Below are positions 1-10,917 of a DNA stretch of 34,323 bases, piece by piece. The stretch is from contig LRSR01004109.1 in NCBI GenBank assembly GCA_001579985.1, positions 1 through 34,323 of the forward strand. Direction: 5' to 3'. The number at the start of each line of letters is the position of its first letter. Position 1 is the first letter of the stretch. Under the pieces are notes generated by a model. The model searched no databases. It was not told where the DNA came from and was given only the letters and a program-made list of their open reading frames with translations. Position numbers and translations under genes: made by a program. This stretch comes from Hypsibius dujardini. Lineage: Eukaryota; Tardigrada; Eutardigrada; Parachela; Hypsibiidae.

Positions 1-49
1 CTGTCTGTCTGTCTGTCTGTCTGTCTGCTTGTCTGTCTGTTTGTCTGTT

Positions 50-129
<80 letters not shown>

Positions 130-130
130 G
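1..130. repeat. (CTGT)n microsatellite
   Basis: Nearly uninterrupted CTGT tetranucleotide run with occasional T-for-C changes. It begins at the window edge, so its full length is unknown. Similar CTGT tracts lie in the hydrolase intron (about 7472-7585) and in the homologous place of the right-hand duplicate (about 22760-22870). Confidence 0.95.
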
Positions 131-186
131 TCTCATCCCCTTCTCCACGTACTAAGGTTTGCTAACTTTCTTCTCTGCTTACTCAG

Positions 187-428
187 ATTCACTTGGTCTG
201 CATCGGATGGAAAACACGAGCCACACTGACACCACCGTTACCCTTCATGTCTACGTTCCGGCTTATCAGGAGTGTCTGACGTTCGATGAGCGTTCCGGTC
301 ATCGGGAAAAGTGTCAGGTGGTGTTCCATCAGAACTTGGAAAACACCCTAGAGCTGGCCAAGGAAGACTCTCCATCGCTGCCTAAAGAACAAGAAGCGGA
401 AACAGCTCTTTCAGTACTACGCCTCTAG
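187..428 (+). CDS. Terminal exon of an unidentified gene entering from the left
   Basis: A pyrimidine-rich acceptor ending in CAG at 184-186 is followed by an open frame (entry phase 1) of 79 codons to a TAG at 426-428. The peptide includes TVTLHVYVPAYQECLTFDE and ends LSVLRL. It has two cysteines, an acidic/Lys-rich C-terminal third and no obvious membrane segment. Codon use looks coding-like (many C/G third positions), unlike the AT-rich flank. I do not recognise the family. The rest of the gene must lie beyond the CTGT repeat to the left. An in-frame ATG at 207 could also be used, but the splice acceptor makes a 3' terminal exon more likely. Confidence 0.45.
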
Positions 429-1494
429 CCTCATTTATTGAGGGAAAGGGCAAGATCTGGAGGATCAGCAGGTTCCATGTCTGCTGCTTTCGGCGCTTCG
501 CCATATTGTTTTTCATCGGTATTTGCTGACAATGTGACTCCAAGGACAAGCACCGGCTGACTGGACGCCTTCGGCTTTTTCTTATGTGACTGGCTCAACG
601 AGTTTTCTTTTCTCGCTGCAATTTATGAAACTTCATTTTCATGAAAATGCGCTTTTGCCAAGATTTTAGTTTCCAGCGGACCCTTTTGACTGGCCTAGCT
701 TTCGCTGCTTTTTGTAAAGATTAATATAGAATAGAATGTATTTTCCATGTTATGTTAGTGAAGATTAGAGTTGAGTCGTTTCAAATTGATCAAAATTCAG
801 TTCAACTAACGCTCGTCCAAGCAGCAGGTGCAATGTCAAAAAAAAATTGGGAAGTCAAATGTAATACATGAATAAGTTTAAATTTGCAGAACAGATCATG
901 GGTGATGATTAATGGCACCTATTACTTGTAAATACGCGGGCGTAGCGCTGTATGCATGTCGAGCTAGATACGCTATGGTACTGTACATAAAACGAACGAA
1001 TGTGCTTGGCTGGAGAATGGTCGTTCCTATGGAGAATGGTCGTTCCTATGGAGAACGGTCGTTCCTATGGAGAATGGTCGTTCCTATGGAGAATGGTCGT
1101 TCCTATGGAGAACGGTCGTTGGCTAAAAAAGGGCGCTCCTATTAATCGTACAATAGGATTTTGCGTCAGGACCCGAATCGAACTGCCCTTTTTTCATGCA
1201 TGTCCACTCATATCCTCAGACAAAGCTTAATTTTTGGCGAAACAAAGAAAAGTTAACTCATACTGCAAATTATTTATAAAGCTGAATTTACAGTTTATTA
1301 TAATTAATTATTTTATTTATTTATTTATAGTTTATTTGTGTTTACTGTAAAGTCCACGTGTGTAAGTTGTGGGGGCCTTGATGAACATTTACATCTGTGA
1401 ATTGTCTGATCAGCCCGACCCGGCGTGATCGGGTAGTGATAACACCGCCAAGTCAACAATAATGGCAAATGTAGTCGTGAACAAAGCCGGGAGC
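429..1494. other. Intergenic region, no gene seen
   Basis: Between the left terminal exon and the LRRC58-type gene I see no convincing coding exon. It holds the 19-bp minisatellite (1012-1120) and an AT-rich tract around 1255-1335. A TATATATT at 1495-1502 just upstream of a probable 5' UTR could be part of the core promoter of the next gene, but this rests on the motif alone. Confidence 0.5.
1012..1120. repeat. 19-bp minisatellite, about 5.7 copies
   Basis: The unit GGAGAATGGTCGTTCCTAT is repeated head to tail. The only variation is a T/C change at one position (GAATGG versus GAACGG). The copies are nearly identical, which suggests recent expansion. It reads through in two frames, but the resulting peptides are repeat artefacts with no splice support. 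Confidence 0.93.
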
Positions 1495-1789
1495 TATATA
1501 TTTCGCTATGCATCGTCATACATTTTCACCGCGTCGAACAAAATGGTCGGCAGCAGAAGTTAGCGCAGCAGGCCGTGGAGGCGACGACGTACATTTTCAG
1601 GTGGAGGTCTCGCGTTTCGTCATGGACTTTGCACCTGCTGAAAAAGTGTCTTCGACGAACAGAATCATCATCGCGTTTGAGTAATAATCTCTTGTGCCTC
1701 TTTTTTAAACGGACAAACCTGCCGGAAATCAAGAACCAACCACATCAACAACAACAACCCACCTTGGACGTCTGTTAAGATATATTCCC

Positions 1790-1901
1790 GTAAGAAAAGC
1801 TTCATAAAAGATTTATCAGCAAACCAATTCACTTTTGTCAATAATATAATTATATATTAATAATTGCATATTAATAATATATTAACTCTATATCCATACA
1901 G
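1790..1901 (+). other. Probable 5' UTR intron of the LRRC58-type gene
   Basis: A donor (CCC|GTAAGA, GT at 1790-1791) and an acceptor (CCATACAG, AG at 1900-1901) bracket a very AT-rich 112-bp stretch. Splicing would join a GC-balanced leader (from about 1510) to GGGCTGTTGATTCC directly upstream of the ATG at 1925. It is inferred from consensus and composition only. Confidence 0.5.
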
Positions 1902-1924
1902 GGGCTGTTGATTCCTCACGTCGA

Positions 1925-3275
1925 ATGGCTACACTGGATGGCCCGTCCACGTCCCGCGGCTACAGCTCCAGCTCGTCGTCCGACGAGGAGTGCCCGCACC
2001 GCGAGAATGAGCTCGACTATTCCCACTCAGAAATGGAGTCTTTCGAAATCACCTTCGCCAATTTCTCCCGCCGAGATGGCGGCAAGATCGGACGTCTCTC
2101 CCTCTCACACAATCGGCTGCGTGTTATTCCGCGGAAAATCAGCATCTTCAAGAACATCCAATACCTCGACATCTCCGGCAATCAAATTGACACCATCTCA
2201 GCGGAGATACTTTCCCTCACACACCTGAAAGTGTTGATCGCCAAGAACAACCGTTTGACCGCGGACGCTGTGCCGAAAGACCTTTACCAGCTGGCGGAGC
2301 TTCAGCAGTTGAACCTCGGCGGCAATCCACTAGGGAGAGTTCCCGAGGTGCTTAGTGTGATGAAGGGCCTGACGTACTTGCATATGGGGAGTTGTGAGAT
2401 ACAGGAAATTCCAAAGAACATCAACCGCCTCGATAAGTAAGGAACAATGGCGCCCCCTGGCCATATTGGACCATCTGTACTGTCGTAAACTGTACTGTCG
2501 TAAAAGTAACACTTTACTTTATCTTTCAGGTTGGAGGTGTTGTATCTGGGCGGAAACAGGATCGCTGAGGTCCCGGAGGAACTTGGTTTTCTTGAGAGTC
2601 TCCAGTCATTGTATCTAAATGATAATCAGATCACCGTTCTCCCGACCACGGTTGCCCATCTCTCCCAACTGCGCTCCCTTTCCCTGCATAAGAATCAGCT
2701 GTCGACATTGCCCAGCGAAATCATCAAGCTCGCGAATCTTCGTGAAGTTAGCTTGCGAGAAAAGTAAGTCGGAAACTGCATTGACCGCAATTAACATGCA
2801 GGGTTGGAATACTCAGGATGCGAGTGCAGTGTGGCTGACTGTTGTTCCTTTTCAGTCCGCTGGTTCGAAACTTCGTTCGATATCTCATCTTCCAGCCCGC
2901 TTCTTTGCAAGAAATCATCGGTCGAGTGATCAAGGCCAAGAACATCCGCTACGTGGGCCTGTTGCCGCCCAAACTGATCAAGTACTTGAATACTGCTCAT
3001 CAGTGTGTCAACAGCCAATGCCGAGGTAAGGATGAAGGAACAAAGACAAACCGAGCAGCCCTGCTGTAATCTAAATTTGGCTTGGGGTTTTAGGTGTGTA
3101 CTTTGACTCTCGCTTCGAGCACATCAAGTTTGTGGATTTTTGCGGAAAGTACAAGGTCCCTTTCCTGGAGTATCTCTGCTCGCCGCGTTGTGTACCACGC
3201 TCGGAGACGTCCGCTCCCGAGGTCCCGCCGGATGCTCAGGAAGTGGATATGATGAAGAAAGTTCTGCTGGGTTAA
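1925..3275 (+). CDS. LRRC58: Leucine-rich repeat protein, LRRC58 type
   Basis: Four exons (1925-2436, 2530-2763, 2856-3025, 3094-3275) with clean GTAAG/GTAAGT donors and polypyrimidine acceptors join in frame into 365 residues, close to vertebrate LRRC58. The N-terminus is a Ser-rich acidic tail. It is followed by leucine-rich repeats of the LxxLxLxxNxLxxLP kind (for example LQSLYLNDNQITVLP). The C-terminal domain is the family signature: NPLVRNFVR, then a CxxxxC pair, then GVYFDSRFEHIKFVDFCGKY and YLCSPRC, ending in the terminal KVLLG. The C-terminal cysteines could bind a metal (inference). LRR proteins act as binding scaffolds, and no enzymatic role is visible. Intron phases are 2, 2 and 1. 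The ATG at 1925 opens the frame just after a probable 5' UTR intron. Confidence 0.93.
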
Positions 3276-3976
3276 GGTGTGGCTTCATGTGATTTACAAA
3301 TGTGGTCGGGAGATGTATACTGAATCCTTCTTGTAATGTTCGCAAATTTTGGCCAATGTTGCCGAGCGGTTCGTGCTTTCTCGCTTGGTTATAAAGCTCT
3401 CAATTCGGCAAGTGCTGACTGAATCCGGAAGTTCAGTTGACATTTATTTTTGATGCGAGACCTCGCATCCAAAATTTGGTGCAATTAGGGAAACCTTTAC
3501 ATAGGTATTCTGGTTTTACGCGATATGAACAGGTGCTCACTAACCTTGAATCTCTTAAAAAGATTACTGCCACGTGATTCATTCTTTGTCTTTCCCAAGG
3601 CCGAATAAGTGATTTTCGGTCTACTTAAAACATTCTTGAGCCGTTCAGCATTTTATCCACCTTTGGCGTATGTCTATCTGTTCCTCCCAGTCTTTTGGCA
3701 CCCCATCTGGAGCAGTACAACAATGCGCAGTACACTTTACATATATAGTCATACATAGTAGATAGACATTTAAAGTAGATGTTCATGGTCGTAGACATGT
3801 ATAGTAGATGTTCATGGTCGTAGACATGTATAGTAGATGTTCATGGTCATAGACATTTAAAGTAGATGTTCATGGTCACAAAAGTATAAGCAGATATGTA
3901 CACGATAAACATCCCCCCAAATATTTGATTAGTGAGATCAGGTAGCAAGAAAAAAAATATCTGCTCAGTGCACAAT
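3276..3976. other. Convergent 3' intergenic region
   Basis: This lies between the stop of the LRRC58-type gene (+) and the stop of the GT31 gene (-). Both 3' UTRs should lie here. A tandem repeat occupies 3757-3884. No exon was recognised. Confidence 0.5.
3757..3884. repeat. About 29-bp tandem repeat, roughly 4 copies
   Basis: The unit AGTAGATGTTCATGGTCGTA followed by GACATGTAT (or GACATTTAA) recurs about four times, with two alternating variants at its 3' end. It sits in the 3' space of two convergent genes. Confidence 0.85.
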
Positions 3977-6444
3977 TTAGGAAGCCAGAACCACATTGAA
4001 AATACTATCCGGGACGTCTAATCCCGTTCGATGTTTGACGCCTGCCGAAAACGATTTCCGGATATCCTGATCGTACCGGCTCTGAAATCCGAACCAGTAC
4101 GCGTCGAATGCGTCCTCGTCTTGCCACGTATGTACGACCCATTTGTTCCGCTCAACAATGACCTCTGGCGGAACAATTTTTGTTAAAATTGGGAATTGAA
4201 AGGGCAACTGCGCGTGCGTCACGTCCGGAACGTTCTCTGCGACGAAACCGCTGAAGTAGACGTCATCGACCCAGAAATTTCGAGTGTACAGTGACGTGTT
4301 GTAGAGGAGCGGTACGAGGTCCCGTGTCATGATGTAGGCGTTACCAAAACAGTAGGGCGGATAAATGCGCCCCGGATACTCCTCGGGTGTGATGAACCAT
4401 TTCAGGGACTCATTCCGGAGCACAGTGTCCTCCTCTGCTAAGTGAGCGCAGAGAAAGGTTTTGGTAAAAGGGGGCTTGGTTCTTCGATCCAGGTCGCGCA
4501 TGTACCGCCCGAAACCGTCAATGTCCAAGACAATATCGTCATCCGCTTTCAGGACGTATTTATAGGTTGAGTTCTTGCAGTATGTGTCGAGATATTTGAG
4601 AGCGGTGCGGTGCTTTGACGGTAAAAGACGGTAACTGTCCCGGAAGGAGCCTTGGACGAGGTCTCCATGTTTTAGCTGTTCCTGACGAACCTAAATCCAT
4701 GATCAATGTATTCCTATATTCGCCTAAACAACTCAAGCCATGCTTCGCTGTTTTACCTTCTCCTGGACATCATCACTCTGTGGAAGACCCAGAACGAAGA
4801 AGTTCAGGACTTGATTACGACGGAGAACGGCTTTGCTGCCCCACGTCTGGCGGATCTGTGAAGATGTAGGTGTAAATGTGTATTTTAACGGTGCAGTTCC
4901 TGCTGGGACAGAACATTCTGTCGTCTTACTTTGCTACGAAGGCCAAAGTTCTTGGCTTGTGAATGCGTGAAGACAATCATGAATGTCGTTTCGGAAGTTG
5001 ACGATGTCAGTTCCGGATCTGATGATGTCAGTTCCGGATTGCAGAAGTCAAGGTTCAGATTTAAAAATCCGTACTTGTCGGGGTTAACAATCCTATCTGC
5101 AAGCGGACATTTGCATATTCATCGACTCACTTATAACTCGGTCTCAGTTTCGGTCAGTTGCCAGCGCCAAACTTTCTGACCAGACTACGTGAGAGAGCAT
5201 GTTCTCATGAGATCTGGTGCAGAACTGGTCCAGAATACCTCAAATCCGGTGAGAAAGTTCGTCACGAGATTTGTTCGGACTTTCTGGCCAGAAGCAAGTG
5301 AGAATTCGGTGAGAATCACATGAGACTCATGCGAGAAAAATCTCGGCTGAATTTTGAGCAGAATGAGAAGAGGATTTTCTAGTTAGAATTGAAACAAAAC
5401 TTTCTGGCCAGAATTACACGAGGACTTTCTTGCCAGAAATGCAGCAAATATTTCTGTTCTGAAATTATAGCTGGCCATTCTGGTGAGATCTGGCAGAGAT
5501 CTCGTCAGAGACTTTTAAGAGCTTTCTGACGAGAACTGCCAGATTTCTCACCCAAAACTCTTGCCAAGAATTGTATGTTAATTTCATCAGATCTCGTGAG
5601 ATCGTATATGGGATTTCACCAGATCTGGGCCAGATCTGACACAAATTTAGCACTGGGTTGTTGGGAGGTACCTTGTTTCTCCATCAACAGATAGCGAATA
5701 TATTCGGTGTCCTCCATGTCGTACTGTCGGAGACTCTCCAGCACCGAAGGCTCTTGGTAATTCTTATTCATAATGATGAGTTTGTTTTGACGGCTGGACC
5801 ACAACGCCTTATTCGCACATTCGGTGAAGTCCTCCGCCACCGAGGAAATTTTTTCACCCAGTAGCTCTGAAGAAATCGCGGAATACGATTATTAAACTTG
5901 GCGCAGAACTGCAAAAAGTTTCACACGAGAACTGCTTACGAGGTTGCAGAATATGCCCAATTAAAGACTGCAGCTGTGTGATGGCGCTTCTTGTGGTTAT
6001 TCGTTCGGCTACGAAAACGACGGTCACAAGTGGACACTCCCTTCGCATCCAAGAAAACAGGAGGGCCTTCCAATCCACGGTCTCTCCATGCCAGAACACA
6101 TCGTCTTCCGAAGCGTTTGTGCTTGCCCCATCGAAGGATCTCGAGGATGCAAAGATCAGTTTGAACGAACAGACCGCTTCCACAGGGTTCCTCCACTGTT
6201 CCCGAATAATACGACGATTTTTCTGGTTATCTATTCTCAGCTTGAAAGCAATGACTATCGTTCCCGGCGCTCCATGCCGTATCTGGCATCCCGCCAAGGG
6301 TCCGATGATCGCAGTGTCGGAGAGAAAAACCGCAGATTGAGAATATTTTCTCCGTCCGCTGCGGGAAATGAGAGAAGCCAGAAGAAAAATTGCCAAAAAT
6401 GCCGCTAGACCATAAAGAGTTCGCTGGAATTTTCGGCTGAACAT
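3977..6444 (-). CDS. GT31 beta-1,3-glycosyltransferase with a duplicated N-terminal half
   Basis: Five exons (6444-5940, 5866-5672, 5096-4930, 4855-4757, 4681-3977) join in frame into 556 residues. A short cytoplasmic N-terminus, then a hydrophobic anchor (LYGLAAFLAIFLLASLI), indicates a type II Golgi membrane protein. The C-terminal half is canonical for GT31 (galactosyl/N-acetylglucosaminyl transferases): KIRQTWGS, FFVLG, EQLKHGDLVQGSFRDSY, YKYVLKADDDI with the metal-binding DDD, then YPPYCFGNAYIMTRD and a WVDDVYFSG motif. These parts suggest a catalytically competent enzyme that adds a hexose in beta-1,3 linkage; the acceptor is unknown. About 220 extra residues precede this domain and include RRIIREQWRN, which echoes the RxxIRxTW motif but lacks any DxD. 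The second intron (5097-5671) is unusually long and repeat-rich. A TATA-like motif lies about 360 bp upstream. Confidence 0.88.
5167..5640. repeat. Degenerate palindrome-rich repeat inside a GT31 intron
   Basis: The palindromic word TTTCTGGCCAGAA recurs exactly at about 5280 and 5400. Variants occur near 5173 (TTTCTGACCAGA), 5428 (TTTCTTGCCAGAA) and 5523 (TTTCTGACGAGAA). They are interleaved with GTGAGATCTGG/AGATCTCGT words. Spacing is irregular, so this looks like an old decayed satellite rather than a fresh tandem array. Confidence 0.6.
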
Positions 6445-6968
6445 TTCAGTCGCTGGACGTAATAAGTATTGGGCATTCTTGCATTGTTGTATAGTGAAAA
6501 GTTTCGAACTTCTCGAACAATAGGCGTTCGTTCTGTACAAGCTACTTTAATTGTCGGAGTTGCTGCCTTGTCATGCCGGTGAAGGCGAGACCGAGGGAGG
6601 CGAGACCGAGGAAGCTGCAGAACAGCTCCCCGATATGGCAGTCATAGACCATCTTCCGCATGCGGTCAATAACAAGCACGCGAACGAGCAAAACGTAAAT
6701 TTTGCCGCGAGCATCGAAATTATCAAGCTGACGAAAGCTCCGGCGATGCGGAACCTGACGAAGTGGGCGGGATTAGAGTTGTGCGTGCCCGTACCCTCGC
6801 GCTTTTTATACACCGTGGTGCCATCTTAAGATTGAACTGACGGAAAATAACTACCAGGCAAAAAACAGTTAGTGTATAAAATCTAAAAGTCTCAACATTC
6901 GAATGCCTTTCCCTTGATGGTTTTTAAAGATTATTTATGCTGCGTACGCTCACAAAAAATAAGTGGAG
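6445..6968. other. Intergenic: 5' flank of GT31 and 3' flank of the hydrolase
   Basis: Both neighbours are on the minus strand. The segment holds a TATA-like box for the GT31 gene and GC-rich sequence around 6570-6800, followed by an AT-rich tail toward the hydrolase stop. Open frames here on both strands (for example 6551-6829) have no splice support or recognisable homology. Confidence 0.45.
6802..6810 (-). promoter_or_regulatory. TATA-like box, GT31 gene
   Basis: The minus strand reads GTGTATAAAAAGCGCGAGGG, a strong TATA match followed by GC-rich DNA, about 360 bp upstream of the GT31 start codon. No initiator could be confirmed. Confidence 0.35.
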
Positions 6969-7518
6969 CTACTTCGGAGTTTGAAGAAAGGCAACGATTT
7001 TCGATGCAACGCGTTCGGGTGTGTCCACGTGGAGGTGATGCAGTCCGTCCGTCTCCAATCGCTCAAACTAGTGGGATGAATACATGATGATCAGAACTAG
7101 TTTTCAGGGCTTAAGTCAGACCCTCATTGGCGTTCAGGGCGGTTTATCCTTAGCAGTCGCGCAACACTTACCCGTGAACAGTTTTTCCCATACATCTCGA
7201 GAAACTCCTTTTCGACTTCCGGTGTCTCCCAGGCCTGAGAGTCCTTGGCCCTGCAATTTCATCAACACATGCTGATGTGATCTTGATGGTAACGATGAGT
7301 ATTCCCCAAACGGGGATTTTTTCGTCGGACTTACTTTGTAATGAGCAGGTCACATTTAAGCTCTTTCATAACAGCACGATGTTGTTCCAACGGCATTCGA
7401 TAGAGAGGTGGCTGCAACGAGAAACAAGACTAGATTGTAATTAACAGAAAAAATAAAATTTCACAGAATTTTTGTCTGTCTGTCTGTCTGCATGCCTGCC
7501 TATTTGTCTGTCTGTCTC

Positions 7519-7561
<43 letters not shown>

Positions 7562-8837
7562 GTCTGTCTGTCTATCTGTCTGTTCGCCTATTTGACTAGT
7601 TCTCTCTTTGTCTACTCATATCTCTGTCTGCCTATTAGTCTTCTCTGTTAGTCTGTTAGTCGATCAGATGTGTGTTCCATAGCACAATTCTGTTTTTCTA
7701 TTTTTCACTGAAATGTTTGTCGGAAGACTGGCAATGAAAACTCACAAGAGTTAACCGCGGATCCCTTGCAATCTGCTGGCGGCCTGCAGAAAAAAAACAT
7801 ATTACAGTACTGTAGTTCGCTTTTATGCAAAGCCCAAGATATCCACACCTCATCAATCGTTTGATTTTGGTGTTCAAAACATGCCTTACCATCATCGGTC
7901 TGTTTCAGACCACGTTCCAGAATTATCTCCACAGCAGCCTTAGTCATGTTGTCCTTGTGTTTCTCATACCACCTGACAAAAGAAAGCGTCTTATGGTCAC
8001 CTTCTCAATCAGAAGGCGTACAGCCAGCCATGACACGCCTAAATGATTCAAACGAATCTTACGCATCTACGGCGTCCTGTTTTGAGTTGTAAATCTCCAC
8101 TGGTCGATTCTCCGGCTCGTCGTAATTAGTCAGAGCGATGACGGCATTGCGCATGACTTTGACGCTGGTGCCCTGCATCAGCAAACAAGAACATCATGCC
8201 TGTCGTGGGAGTACAGAGTATGCTAAATAAGCGAAAAACAACACAGAAACCCCTTTTGTAATTACAGGTATGTCTGACATCTGCTTGACAACATCCAACG
8301 AAACAACCGCCTCCACTAGATCAGGAAAAAGTGCCGCGTACTACAACAGAAAGATCCAACCAGTTCAAGTGCTACGAGGCACGAATTAAAACAGCGGTAA
8401 TGTGCAGTGTGTTTCCTAGACACCTCTTACCATCAGCGCAACCCCTGCTCCCATGCTGTGTCCAATGATGGTGAATTTTTTCCAGCCCAGATCTAGCAGA
8501 GAAGATTAGTTTGGTCTAGATTATAATTTGACTGAACCAGCAGCATGTGCTCACTTCGCACAACCAGGCGCACATCAGACACCCAGTCCGTGACGATGTA
8601 AGGAGCTCCCTCCGGGCGTTGCGAGCTCAACCCATGTCCGGGGAAGTCGATCGCGACGAGCCACCATTCCTGCGGGAGTAGCTGGACCAGTTTATTGAAC
8701 GAATTGCTGTTATCTTGCCATCCGTGAAGGAGCAAGACATTCTTCGTCGGCTCGCCGTGCTTCCATTCTTGTGCGGCGATCTCAGTCCGGTTGGCGTTTA
8801 TGCGAATCTCACGGCTCACTCTTGCTGGGGGAGTCAT
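6969..8837 (-). CDS. SERHL-type serine hydrolase (alpha/beta fold), intact copy
   Basis: Nine small exons (8837-8555, 8492-8431, 8340-8266, 8172-8063, 7972-7890, 7783-7746, 7411-7335, 7250-7172, 7067-6969) join in frame into 301 residues, the usual length for serine hydrolase-like proteins. Features include an oxyanion-side HGW at residues 38-40 (LLLHGWQDNSNSF), the FPGHGLSS strand, the nucleophile elbow GHSMG with Ser107, RDPRLTL in the cap region, and a C-terminal GLHHLHVDTPERVA carrying the catalytic-His candidates. The substrate is unknown. Intron 6 holds a CTGT repeat. The ATG at 8837 matches the second methionine of the duplicate copy; in this copy the duplicate's upstream ATG is GTA. 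The gene lies head-to-head with a P450 relic. The 38-bp exon 6 is the least certain. Confidence 0.87.
7472..7585. repeat. (CTGT)n microsatellite in hydrolase intron 6
   Basis: CTGT tetranucleotides with a few CTCT/CTAT variants between exons 7 and 6 of the hydrolase. The homologous intron in copy B has a shorter, more interrupted version. Confidence 0.9.
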
Positions 8838-9582
8838 TTTGGGTCGCGGGTACGTGCAGTCTTAAGCTCTTAATACTTTTCTAGCCAAGATCGGGAACTA
8901 AATTTAAACTTTGTGCGGTGTACAATAAATGTTTCCATCGACCGAACCGCAGCAGAAAGTGCACATACTCTACCGGTTCTGCCATAGCCTTTGGCCGTTT
9001 TTAGTACACTAGTTCACGGTCTCGAGAGAACCGAACTACAAAGATAGTTACGATGCACAATAACACCATATAGTCACTGCCCTGGAGTAATGCCGGAGAT
9101 AGCTGTCTGCCAGACACTTTTCAGGCAATCTGGGACTCCGTCTACGTTTTAGCGGATATTGATACAGCGACATCAATGATACCCTGCCACACATCGAGAG
9201 ATGTTGTTCGATATTTTAAGTTTCTTTTAAAACTCTCAAAGGTAGATTCATTGATGTAATGTCATTGTGATAGACGAGTCAATATAGAGTACCCATTAAA
9301 TCCAACAAGGCATTCGTACTGTATGTTCCGCGGGCTATTGAATCATTTCGCTACTGCGCCTTGACGCGGGCCGTGGCTTCGGCATTTATTCCCCCAAGGC
9401 AATCATACTACCTGCACCGCAAACTCTTGGCTTCCTTTGAGACAGACCGGCGCCTTTCTCAATTTTCCGTTCTTCATTTCCATTACTGGATTTATAATTT
9501 GCAACAACTAGAGGTTCGCTGGCTTCTACAGTACTTGTTAATATTTCATATTTTCTACTCTAACTCGGCATCTGTTGCGTAG
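8838..9582. other. Shared intergenic region of the hydrolase-P450 pair, copy A
   Basis: This is the divergent region between the hydrolase start and the P450 remnant, strongly conserved with 23625-24280. In copy B it separates two divergently transcribed units by about 720 bp, so it may contain a bidirectional promoter (inference). In copy A it now serves only the hydrolase. Downstream of about 9500 the first two P450 exons are missing. Confidence 0.5.
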
Positions 9583-9914
9583 GCAATGGCGACCAATGGC
9601 GAACAATGCAACGCTTCGCCTTGACCACGCTCCGCGACCTGTGAATGGGCAAGTCTCGTCTGCAGTCGCGCATCCTGGAGGAAATCGACTCCTTCAGTGC
9701 GACGCTCAAAAAGAAAAACCTAAAACCGGCGAACCCAGAGCACCTCATGATTGCCTGCATCGCAAACATCATGTTCGCCGTGACGTTTGACAAGCGCTTC
9801 GAACACGACGACCAACAGTTTCGCACCATCATGGACTTCTTGACCATTGCCCTGCCGACGCTGAGCAACGTGGGTCCGATCCAGCTTTTCCCGTGGTTGC
9901 GGCTGATTCCTGGC

Positions 9915-9962
9915 AAGTTCAAGAAGTTTTGGGCTGATTTCACGACCAGCCAGACACTTTTG
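9915..9962 (+). repeat. 48-bp direct repeat, left copy
   Basis: A P450 exon-3 segment starting AAGTTCAAGAAG and ending CACTTTTG. It is repeated exactly at 10870-10917 and flanks the 907-bp insertion. It is too long for an ordinary transposon target duplication. Confidence 0.95.
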
Positions 9963-10869
9963 TGTCCTGTCAGCGTATGTAGAGCAATATTCAACGGTTG
10001 CGTGTGCCGTTTCAAAAGCTGCATATCCAATGCGTCACCGCCAAGAGCGTACTCGTACATGTGTGACCATGCACTCACTCAACAAGTCCTCTTGCCATTT
10101 ATTCTCTCTATGTATCCTTGTCTGTTTTCAAATCACAAACCAAGCTCGATTGAGCGTTGTTCACGCTGACTCCAGCCAGATATAAACTCGATTGGTTCCT
10201 CCACCTTGACACAAACCGCGAAAAACACACGGCCATTGTGTACTGGTACCTGGACAATTATCAAATCCTCTGCGCCATTAGCTGTACAAAATTTTATTGC
10301 TGGTCGGGATATCACAACAAAGGCGGTATTATTCCCTTGGTTCAGCAAGGACTGCACCTGAACTTGGAGGACAATTTTCTGCAGAGTGGGATAATCTGTA
10401 GTGGATTGTGAACTTTTTTAGTCAAAGCAGTGCAACATTTTTATTATATTATGGGCGTAAATTTTTGTACTTTCTTGCCATAGTTTAGATCTGCCTTCTC
10501 ATTTTTGCTTTCAGTCATTTTTCTCATTTTTCTTTACTGCACTCCTTGTGAACTGTGGCGCCACCTAAATTGGTTTGGGCGGGTAGTAAACGATGGCGTT
10601 AGTTTTTTTTTGCAATTTTTCGGCTTCCTAAACGGAGCCAAAAGCAGCCCGATGATCGAAGCCAACGGGTAGCCCTTTGAAAACTCAGTTTACATCCGAA
10701 CTACGTGAGCCTGACGCTCTTTTGAAAAAAACCTTGCTGAATGGCTGCGTTTGTGGTAAGCCCAAAACAGCCACTCGAAACGCAGCCATTTTACAGTTTT
10801 GCATTAGCCGGAAAATTTGGCGTATTCGGGCTGCATATGTATGTAATTCGACTAAAATTATCCTCCGGG
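9963..10869. other. 907-bp insertion in the P450 relic
   Basis: Sequence absent from the intact paralogue, bounded on both sides by the same 48 bp of P450 exon 3 (9915-9962 and 10870-10917). No terminal inverted repeats, no poly-A tail and no coding match were found. Near the right end there is a 13-bp perfect inverted repeat (AATGGCTGCGTTT at 10740-10752, complement at 10778-10790). The origin is unknown. Confidence 0.8.
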
Positions 10870-10917
10870 AAGTTCAAGAAGTTTTGGGCTGATTTCACGA
10901 CCAGCCAGACACTTTTG
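10870..10917 (+). repeat. 48-bp direct repeat, right copy
   Basis: Exact copy of 9915-9962. Exon-3 homology resumes from here without a gap (GCGGAAGGTCTTCCGG onward). Confidence 0.95.

Noticed and set aside
1575-1778. 67-codon frame upstream of the LRRC58-type gene
   Set aside because: It lies in the probable 5' UTR, has no family match and ends before the 5' UTR intron.
5167-5545. Heat-shock-element cluster (TTCTnnnnAGAA palindromes)
   Set aside because: The words are not the nGAAnnTTCn 5-bp array, and their irregular decay fits an old repeat better than a regulatory cluster.
9645-10169. Long plus-strand frame with clear P450 sequence
   Set aside because: It begins only because a GGA codon became TGA just before it, lacks exons 1, 2 and 4-6, and runs into the 907-bp insert. 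It is part of a pseudogene.
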